This document shows positions 33,550 through 39,020 of a DNA stretch of 39,020 nt, one piece after another. The notes beneath the pieces are model-generated. The model was not told where the DNA came from and did not search any database. It worked only from the letters and a program-made list of their open reading frames with translations. The DNA comes from Planctomycetota bacterium (GTDB taxonomy: Bacteria; Planctomycetota; UBA1135; GCA-002686595). The position numbers were made by a program, and so were the translations under genes. Within the stretch, counting starts at the first letter, position 1; each line of letters begins with the position of its first letter. The stretch spans positions 1 through 39,020 of the forward strand of contig DUDB01000008.1 of the NCBI GenBank assembly GCA_012959525.1, given 5' to 3'.

Positions 33550-34284
33550 ATGCTCCCCGTCCCGCGTCCCCTCTCCAGTCTGCTTGCCTCATCGGGCTTG
33601 CATGTCAGCCTATTTGTGGCCCTGGTGGCCTTCGGCGTGGTGCCCGCGGTGATGAGAGGCGAGCCGGTGCCCGACCCGCTGTTCGAGGTGGCTATCGCGG
33701 ATACCCCCTTCTTGGAGGTCCTGATCACGCCCCCGGCCGAAGAGGACGTCCCCCTGGACGTGGAACCCGCCAGCGAGCCCCCCGAGGTCCCCGAGGTCCG
33801 CGAGGTCGAGAGCGAGCCCGAGCCCATCCTCGATCCCAAATTCACACCCGTGGACCTGGATCCCTCCCCTCTGGACGGCGTGCTCGTCATCCTGCCCGCT
33901 CCTCCGGATGAGGAGCCCGAAGAGGAACCCGTGGATGTGCCCGAGCAGGTCACCCAAACCGAGCCCCCGCCGACCCGGGAGACAACCAAGCCCGATGGTG
34001 AGGACGTCCCTGACCACCCGCCCCTGCCCCTGGCCGCCTTGTGCAAGAGTCCCGTCTACCCCTCGCGTGCCATTCAGCGCGGCTGGATTGGCGTTGTCGT
34101 GGCCCGCTTGAAGGTAGCCACCACGGGCGAGGTGCTCTCCGTCGCTCTGGAGGAGTCCAGCGGCTACGGCCTTCTCGACCGCGTGGCCCTCGCCAGCCTG
34201 GCGACCTGGCGCTTTCAACCGGGTGAGCGCGCTGGAGTGCCCACCGAAATGGACGTGATCAAGCGCATCGAGTTTCGGCTCTGA
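33550..34284 (+). CDS. TonB-like energy transducer protein
   Basis: 244 residues from the ATG at 33550, preceded by a short hydrophilic start and one transmembrane segment (about 14-34; SGLHVSLFVALVAFGVVPAV). Then comes a long Pro/Glu-rich periplasm-spanning stretch (about 38-160) with many EPE and PPE repeats, and a C-terminal TonB domain (about 170-244): YPSRAIQRGWIGVVVARLKV, GEVLSVALEESSGYGLLDRVA, TWRFQPG. TonB proteins transmit proton-motive force to outer-membrane receptors. No exbB, exbD or receptor gene is in the window. The acidic rather than Lys/Pro linker is unusual for enterobacterial TonB. It is divergent from the radical SAM/peptide operon (218-base gap) and convergent with rfaE2. 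Confidence 0.85.
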   Translation: MLPVPRPLSSLLASSGLHVSLFVALVAFGVVPAVMRGEPVPDPLFEVAIADTPFLEVLITPPAEEDVPLDVEPASEPPEVPEVREVESEPEPILDPKFTPVDLDPSPLDGVLVILPAPPDEEPEEEPVDVPEQVTQTEPPPTRETTKPDGEDVPDHPPLPLAALCKSPVYPSRAIQRGWIGVVVARLKVATTGEVLSVALEESSGYGLLDRVALASLATWRFQPGERAGVPTEMDVIKRIEFRL

Positions 34285-34303
34285 GGGAGTCCGTCACCCT
34301 CAG
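34281..34303. terminator. inverted repeat between convergent tonB-like gene and rfaE2
   Basis: CTGAGGG (34281-34287) and CCCTCAG (34297-34303) form a perfect 7-bp stem with a 9-base loop. Each arm contains the stop codon of one of the two genes. There is no T-tract. It may act as a shared bidirectional terminator or mRNA end stabiliser. Confidence 0.4.
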
Positions 34304-34764
34304 CGGCGCTTGATGATCTCCGTACTGGAGTGCCGTTTCTCATCGCCGCAGATCGCGATCCGTCCGCCGTATGCGGCGACGATCTCCCGCTCGGGCACCG
34401 TGTCCTCGGTCCAGTCCGTGCCCTTGACGTGCACGTCCGGTCGCAGGGCATCGAGCAGATCGTTGGCCAGGGTCTCGGGGAAGCTGGTGACGTAGTCCAC
34501 GCCCTCAATGGCCGCGATGATCTCCATGCGTTCCTCGAGAGGGACAAGGGGCCGGCCCTCACCCTTGGTCTGGTGAACGCTCTCGTCGGTGTTGAGGGCC
34601 ACCACCAAGAGTTCGGCCTGGGTGCTGGCGGCGCTCAAGAGGCGTACGTGTCCCACGTGCAGAAGGTCAAAGCAGCCGTTGGTGAGAGCCAGGCTGCGGC
34701 CTTGGCGCAGGGGCGCCAGGCGTTCCTGCAGCTCGTGGTAGTCGGGGACGATGGTGGCGGTCAT
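34300..34764 (-). CDS. rfaE2: D-glycero-beta-D-manno-heptose 1-phosphate adenylyltransferase
   Basis: 154 residues, a stand-alone version of the C-terminal half of HldE/RfaE. It would make ADP-heptose from heptose 1-phosphate for LPS inner core synthesis. The nucleotidyltransferase signature LTNGCFDLLHVGHVRLL with HVGH at 36-39, and KGTDWTEDTVPEREIV followed by GGRI, are typical. The ATG (34762-34764) overlaps the waaF stop as ATGA. The frame is open further upstream to 35088, but that part runs through waaF in another frame. No kinase half (rfaE1) or epimerase gene is present in the window. Confidence 0.9.
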   Translation of the reverse strand: MTATIVPDYHELQERLAPLRQGRSLALTNGCFDLLHVGHVRLLSAASTQAELLVVALNTDESVHQTKGEGRPLVPLEERMEIIAAIEGVDYVTSFPETLANDLLDALRPDVHVKGTDWTEDTVPEREIVAAYGGRIAICGDEKRHSSTEIIKRR

Positions 34765-35813
34765 GGGGTGACCTTCTCGGCGGTGAGGTAGGCGCTTGTC
34801 GCTTCGATGATGCGTTCGGGGAGCAGGTCGCGCATGCAGGGGTGATCGATCGGGCAGGTCTTCAACCCGCAGGGCGCACAGTCCACATCCTCGCTGAGCA
34901 GGGTCTGGTTTTCCAGGTGATGGTTCGTGTAGCGCTGATCCGTCGGGCCGAAGGGCACGACGCAGGGAATCCCCAGGGCCACGGCCATGGATCTCGGTCC
35001 GGTGTCGTTGGAGATGACGACCCGCGCGCGCTCGACCAGGGCGGCCATCTGGGCCAGGTTCAGGACGGGATCCAGCAGCACGGCGCACGGTTCATGCATG
35101 TGCTCGCCCACCTGGCTGCCCGTGCTCTCTTCCCCTGGTCCGGGCGCCAGCACCGTGCGCAGCCCGTGGCGTTTTCCGAGCGCGTCCGCGGCCTCCGCAA
35201 AGTACTCCGCCGGCCACATCTTGCTGGCGCCATAGCTCGCGCCGGTGATGCAGAGCAAGATGGGTTGGTTCTCGTCGATAGCGTGCTGGGCGAGCCTCGT
35301 GGCCACGGCGCTTCTTGACTCATCGGTCACCACGAGAGTCATTTCGTCGCCCTGATCTTGGCACCCCAGGTGGCGGGTGAGCTTCAGGTAGCGTTCGATC
35401 ATGGAGATGGGCACGCGCTTGCCGTTTTCCTGGTGGGGGGCAAGACGCTCCGTGAGGAGAAGCCGTCGGCCTGGATCGAAGGAGTAGCCGAGGCGCCTCG
35501 GAATGCGCGCCAGGAAGGGGCCCATCGCCGAGCTGTGGGAATCGGGCAGCACGAGCGACAGGTCGAAATCCCCTCTCCGTAGGCTGCGCACCCGTTTCAG
35601 CATGGGACGCACACCCCGTTCGGGCGAGGGCGTGTCGAGGAAATCATCCACCGTTTCCAGGGGCTCCATGAGCCCGCGCATGAAGGAGCGTCCCTCCACC
35701 GTAATATTCGCATCGGGGAACCCGTGCCGCAGCGCGCGTAGCGCCGGTGTGCACATGACCAGGTCGCCGACCCAGTTGGGCAGGCGCACGTGGATGTTCT
35801 TGGGTGTGCTCAA
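34761..35813 (-). CDS. waaF: lipopolysaccharide heptosyltransferase II (glycosyltransferase family 9)
   Basis: 350 residues. Transfers ADP-heptose onto the LPS inner core on the cytoplasmic side of the inner membrane. Seen: RLPNWVGDLVMCTPALRALR at the N-terminus, ITGASYGASKMWPAEYFAE, ISNDTGPRSMAVALGIP and the C-terminal CAPCGLKTCPIDHPCM segment that is characteristic of WaaF. The start is a TTG (35811-35813) overlapping the stop of the upstream radical SAM gene as TTGA, an unusual but well placed coupled start. The acceptor is inferred; in this lineage it might be another glycolipid. Confidence 0.9.
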   Translation of the reverse strand: MSTPKNIHVRLPNWVGDLVMCTPALRALRHGFPDANITVEGRSFMRGLMEPLETVDDFLDTPSPERGVRPMLKRVRSLRRGDFDLSLVLPDSHSSAMGPFLARIPRRLGYSFDPGRRLLLTERLAPHQENGKRVPISMIERYLKLTRHLGCQDQGDEMTLVVTDESRSAVATRLAQHAIDENQPILLCITGASYGASKMWPAEYFAEAADALGKRHGLRTVLAPGPGEESTGSQVGEHMHEPCAVLLDPVLNLAQMAALVERARVVISNDTGPRSMAVALGIPCVVPFGPTDQRYTNHHLENQTLLSEDVDCAPCGLKTCPIDHPCMRDLLPERIIEATSAYLTAEKVTP

Positions 35814-37030
35814 AGGAATGTGTCGCCTTGCCCGTCCGCCTTCTCGATCGTGGCCTTGTCGTTATCGACGAGCCCTTCAATCCACCAGTTCACGTCGTGG
35901 TAGAGGCAGGTCACCTCCTTGCACTCGACGGAGGCATCGAACTCATCGAGGATGCGTGCGAGTCCGCGTCCGGTTTCTTCCGCCTTGGCCGCTCCGGCGT
36001 ACCCGTCGGCGGGGGCGAGCAGGGCCTTGTCCACGCCCCGGTGTGCGGGGCAGTTGAACACGCCCGTGGGCGTCAGCACCTGCCGCAGGGCTTGCATGTG
36101 GCAGGTCTTGGGTTGGTGGGTGTACTCCTGCCAGGTGCCTTCTTCGAGTGAGCGCAGGTTGGTGGACTCGTAGATCTCGAAGGAATCCCGCGCATCGTTG
36201 CGCGCCTCTTGGATCTGTTCGCGGATGCGGCGCACCACGGCGAGCGTATCGTCGCTGGTGTGGGAGGGGTTCATCACCTCGGCGCCATCGTCGAGGCGTT
36301 CCAGCACGGGCTTGTAGGAGATGTAGTCGAAGCCCGCCTCTTGTGCGCGAATGGCTGCGGGCACGATCTCGTGGATGTTCTCGAGCAGTTGTTCCTCGTC
36401 CCGGCTGGCTCCATTCCAGACGATGATGAACGAGTAACCCAAGCGGGGTGCGGGGTTCGCGGCGCGGATCTTGGGGATCCATGAACAGATCTCATCCAGG
36501 TCTACGGCCGCCGAGTTGGGTTGGTGCATCTCGCGGAACAGCTCGTTCGATCCGCTGTCGAGTGAGAGCCGGATCCAGTCGCCCTCTTCAAGATAGGGCG
36601 CGATCTCCAGCAGCCTGTCGCCGCGGCTACCGTTGCTGACGACGGCGATCTGCAGGGCGAGCTCCTGTTTCGCGAAGCGCACGAAGTCGGAGAAGCCCGG
36701 ATAGAGGGTGGGTTCGCCGCCACCGATGAGGATGACCGACTTCAATCCGCGCTCGGCCATGAGTCCGAGCGACTCGCGCAGGTTTTCCTCTTCCATGCGC
36801 GGCCCGGTGTTCAGAATGTCCCAGTCGATGCAGTGTGTGCAGGCGTAGTTGCAGGCCAGGGTCAGGTCGAGGTTGATGGAGACCGGTGCCATTTCCGGCG
36901 CTTCAGGTTCCTCGCGCCCCTCATTGCGTGCCGCCCGGACCTCCCGCCGCCACGTCACGTAGCGCTCCAGGGTGGGAGCCACCGCGGGCGTGCGCAGCTT
37001 GGCCGCAAAGTCGTGGATGGCGTGCGTCAT
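35810..37030 (-). CDS. radical SAM protein 4 with SPASM-like C-terminus
   Basis: 406 residues from the ATG at 37028-37030; an open extension to 37096 is rejected for lack of conservation. The 4Fe-4S cysteines C60, C64 and C67 (LACNYACTHC) have canonical x3-x2 spacing, followed by VILIGGGEPTLYPGF (the GGEP motif) and IRLSLDSGSNELF. After the barrel, cysteines in KTCHMQ, GVFNCPAHRG and ECKEVTCLYHD suggest a SPASM- or twitch-like auxiliary cluster domain. There is no B12-binding domain. SPASM enzymes modify peptides, proteins or carbohydrates. The gene is first in a coupled operon with waaF and rfaE2, so a role in LPS or cell-envelope sugar modification is one inference; a link to the nearby peptide locus is another. 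Confidence 0.85.
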   Translation of the reverse strand: MTHAIHDFAAKLRTPAVAPTLERYVTWRREVRAARNEGREEPEAPEMAPVSINLDLTLACNYACTHCIDWDILNTGPRMEEENLRESLGLMAERGLKSVILIGGGEPTLYPGFSDFVRFAKQELALQIAVVSNGSRGDRLLEIAPYLEEGDWIRLSLDSGSNELFREMHQPNSAAVDLDEICSWIPKIRAANPAPRLGYSFIIVWNGASRDEEQLLENIHEIVPAAIRAQEAGFDYISYKPVLERLDDGAEVMNPSHTSDDTLAVVRRIREQIQEARNDARDSFEIYESTNLRSLEEGTWQEYTHQPKTCHMQALRQVLTPTGVFNCPAHRGVDKALLAPADGYAGAAKAEETGRGLARILDEFDASVECKEVTCLYHDVNWWIEGLVDNDKATIEKADGQGDTFL

Positions 37031-37184
37031 CGGGGAGGCCGCGGGCTCCTGGGGGCACCCTGGGAAGTGTGCTCCCCCAGAATCCTCGCCCACCACCCGT
37101 GACCAGCAGATTCCAGCAGGATCAGCGGGGATCGGCTAGTGGGATGCCCGGGATTCGGGTGTCAAACAGGTGGGGGAGACTGGA

Positions 37185-38687
37185 TCAGGGGATGATTGTC
37201 CATTTGACCGTACTGGCCTTGTCGGCTGGCTCGTGGAGGGTCAATTCGGAGGTCCCCAAATCATAGGAGTAGTTACCGGGGCTGAATCCGCGCAAGACAC
37301 TCTGTGGCTCATTCGGGTACTCACCGAGAATGAGGTCCACCGAGTTTCCATCCCCAGTTTGGAAGTAATAGGTGAGGGTTGTGGAGGTGTCGAGGCTTAC
37401 TGATTTCGGGATCGGCAAGTTCAATTCCGCAATGTTTGCCACGTTGCTCACTATCAGCGCATTGCTACCGGAGACGATCTTCCAATCAAAGGGAGAGAAG
37501 GTGCGCGGCATAGTCTGACTGACTTCGAAGCAGTACCAGTTCCCATTCCGGTCGGCGAGCGTGGTGACCAATTCCATGTATGGGGGCGCTTGGCTGGAAA
37601 GGGGGGCTAGGAATTTGAAGACCCTCCCTTCAGGAAGGTTTCGCCAGTCATGGTTGTTGTAGTTGGCGCCCTTGTTCAAGCGAAGCATGGGGCCTGATCC
37701 GCCGGAATCCTTGAGGGCTTCCGTCAGGTGCGCGTGTGTGCCGCTCGTTTGGTCGATCAGAGACTGGCTGGGCTCCTCGTTCGCAAGGAAGCTCATGGTT
37801 GGCACGCGGCAGAGGTTCCGGACCATGTCCGTCGTTGGATCGATCCACTTGTCTGGGCCCATGTCGACGGAGGACACTCGCAGATAGTCGAATGCCAGCA
37901 GGGGATTCGTCGGGGGCCCGCCGAAGAGTTCAGGGAGCATCAGGATGGCTCGGGCTGCGGGATCCGTCCAATATGTGTGGGGCAAGGACGTGCTCCCGGA
38001 GTGAATGACAACTCCCGCGAACCGCAGGCCATCAAGGGTGTTGAGGTGTCGGGCTGCGAAGTTGGCCGCTCCTCCTCCGCCCATCGAAAAGCCAACGGCG
38101 TAGAACCTATCGATGTCCACGTTTCCACCGAAGCCGGGGACAATGTTGACACTCAGCATTTCCAAGGCGGCTTCGGTGTTCAGCTGGCTATATTCGATCC
38201 CGTAGTTGAATCGGTGGGCTCCCAAGGGTGCGATGACGACCCACCCGCGAAACATGCCCATACGGAAGTAGTTTGTCTTATTAACCACATCCTGCGGTTC
38301 CTCCCCGAACCCGTGAAATAGAACGAGAACCGGCAGGGGCGAGGTACCGATCGTCCTGGGTATTCCCACAAGAAAGGATTCGGAGAAGCTGCTTCCTGGG
38401 ATGAGACTGGCGTCGATCCTATACCTCAGAATGGTCCCGAATGAGTTGAAGCTGACCAGACTGGGCGGGGCGAATGAGGCAAAGGGGTTGCCGAAACTCC
38501 CCCCAAGAACCGCCTCGGGGTCATCATCAATCCCGATGAACCTCCCGTTCGGACCGTAGATACCGATCTGCCCATTCGGGCCCGTGACGAGCGGGGGATG
38601 GTCGGGGTGGTCCTGTCCGTACGCGGTGGGCCCGGCAAGGAAGGGGGCGCAGACGAGGGCGATTAGGGGAACGAATAGCTTCAGCAT
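37185..38687 (-). CDS. secreted alpha/beta-hydrolase (esterase/depolymerase-like)
   Basis: 500 residues. A signal peptide covers about 1-24 (MLKLFVPLIALVCAPFLAG, cut near AYGQ). A short region with two GPNG repeats (36-48) is followed by an alpha/beta-hydrolase domain at about 85-350: oxyanion HGFG at 125-128, nucleophile elbow GFSMGGG with S201, and a candidate catalytic H346 in NNHDW. This resembles the PHB-depolymerase/feruloyl-esterase group; the substrate is unknown. The last 150 residues form a beta-rich C-terminal domain of no recognised family, possibly substrate binding. It stands alone, 154 bases from radical SAM 4 on the same strand, with its own 5' region at 38688-39020. Confidence 0.87.
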   Translation of the reverse strand: MLKLFVPLIALVCAPFLAGPTAYGQDHPDHPPLVTGPNGQIGIYGPNGRFIGIDDDPEAVLGGSFGNPFASFAPPSLVSFNSFGTILRYRIDASLIPGSSFSESFLVGIPRTIGTSPLPVLVLFHGFGEEPQDVVNKTNYFRMGMFRGWVVIAPLGAHRFNYGIEYSQLNTEAALEMLSVNIVPGFGGNVDIDRFYAVGFSMGGGGAANFAARHLNTLDGLRFAGVVIHSGSTSLPHTYWTDPAARAILMLPELFGGPPTNPLLAFDYLRVSSVDMGPDKWIDPTTDMVRNLCRVPTMSFLANEEPSQSLIDQTSGTHAHLTEALKDSGGSGPMLRLNKGANYNNHDWRNLPEGRVFKFLAPLSSQAPPYMELVTTLADRNGNWYCFEVSQTMPRTFSPFDWKIVSGSNALIVSNVANIAELNLPIPKSVSLDTSTTLTYYFQTGDGNSVDLILGEYPNEPQSVLRGFSPGNYSYDLGTSELTLHEPADKASTVKWTIIP

Positions 38688-39020
38688 GTCTGGGGATGGA
38701 TGGTGGTGGGTGGTTCTCAGGCGGGCATGGCTGCCCTTTGAGCCATAGTGCCGGGGAATGGCATTCGGGACGCAGTATGACTCAGAATCTGATCACGGTC
38801 CTTCCAGGAGACTGGGTCACCCGCCCCAACTGCTGCCCCGTTGCAATTGAAGCATCCTACACGCCCTCAGCAATTCCAGTTGGGTCTGCCTCCAGGCACC
38901 GCAACCTGACTCCCGCAGGGCCCTGATCCGCACTCGGAATTGGGCTGAGGTGTGCTCTCGCTCACCGTCAAAAACAGTACTGGGGCCATGGCAAAGCCGC
39001 GCACCCATGGAATAATACGA
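38688..39020. other. 333-base region upstream of the secreted hydrolase
   Basis: No supported gene. It should contain the promoter of the hydrolase on the minus strand; a CATACT hexamer (38773-38778) matches 4 of 6 -10 positions but no -35 box fits. Two short open frames (38696-38926 plus, 38817-39008 minus) show no ribosome binding site or recognisable sequence. The window ends inside this stretch. Confidence 0.45.

Noticed and set aside
38817..39008. 63-codon minus-strand frame near the window end
   Set aside because: No ribosome binding site, no recognised sequence, and no context to support a real small protein.
1..39020. CRISPR arrays, insertion sequences, tRNA or rRNA genes
   Set aside because: No regularly spaced repeats, transposase, terminal repeats or RNA gene signatures were found on reading both strands.

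Overview
The window looks like chromosomal DNA from a high-GC, Gram-negative bacterium, most likely a member of the Planctomycetota. That is an inference from gene content: tandem DUF1080 domains, a Tat-exported Gfo/Idh/MocA oxidoreductase, CotH-kinase plus lamin-tail and VWA secreted proteins, alpha-alpha-toroid (prenyltransferase/squalene-cyclase-like) proteins, and a short NuoG. LPS heptose genes and a TonB-like protein indicate an outer membrane. Most genes lack a clear Shine-Dalgarno sequence, so many starts were chosen from domain or signal-peptide boundaries.

Layout. 1-879 (-): Gfo/Idh/MocA oxidoreductase, cut by the window edge. 1024-3543 (-): large secreted protein of unknown function. 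3702-5027 (+): hisS. 5042-18351 (-): a complete 14-gene complex I operon, nuoA to nuoN in canonical order, with most junctions overlapping by 1-13 bases. 18598-20166 (-): secreted VWA protein. 20234-21517 (-): FAD-dependent oxidoreductase. 21886-27251 (+): three secreted proteins (CotH kinase/LTD, toroid plus discoidin-like, double DUF1080). 27384-37030: four radical SAM genes with a 54-codon peptide gene, a TonB-like gene and two LPS heptose genes. 37185-38687 (-): secreted alpha/beta-hydrolase.

The most interesting part is 27384-33331. Two B12-binding-type radical SAM genes at 31484-33331 and 29167-31470 form a tight minus-strand operon. It ends in a previously hidden 54-residue, acidic, Gln/Glu-rich peptide gene (28993-29157) with the best Shine-Dalgarno in the area and a distinct C-terminus RINPSETNVFDK. 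A third B12-type radical SAM gene (27384-28985) converges on the peptide. One enzyme, possibly two, carries a C-terminal PqqD-like winged-helix region, the kind of module that binds RiPP leader peptides. I propose this is an undescribed RiPP-type (ribosomally made, radical-SAM-modified peptide) locus; the product and chemistry are unknown. A fourth radical SAM gene, SPASM-like, is translationally coupled to waaF and rfaE2, an unusual link between radical chemistry and LPS heptose assembly.

No tRNA, rRNA, CRISPR array, insertion sequence or integrase was seen.
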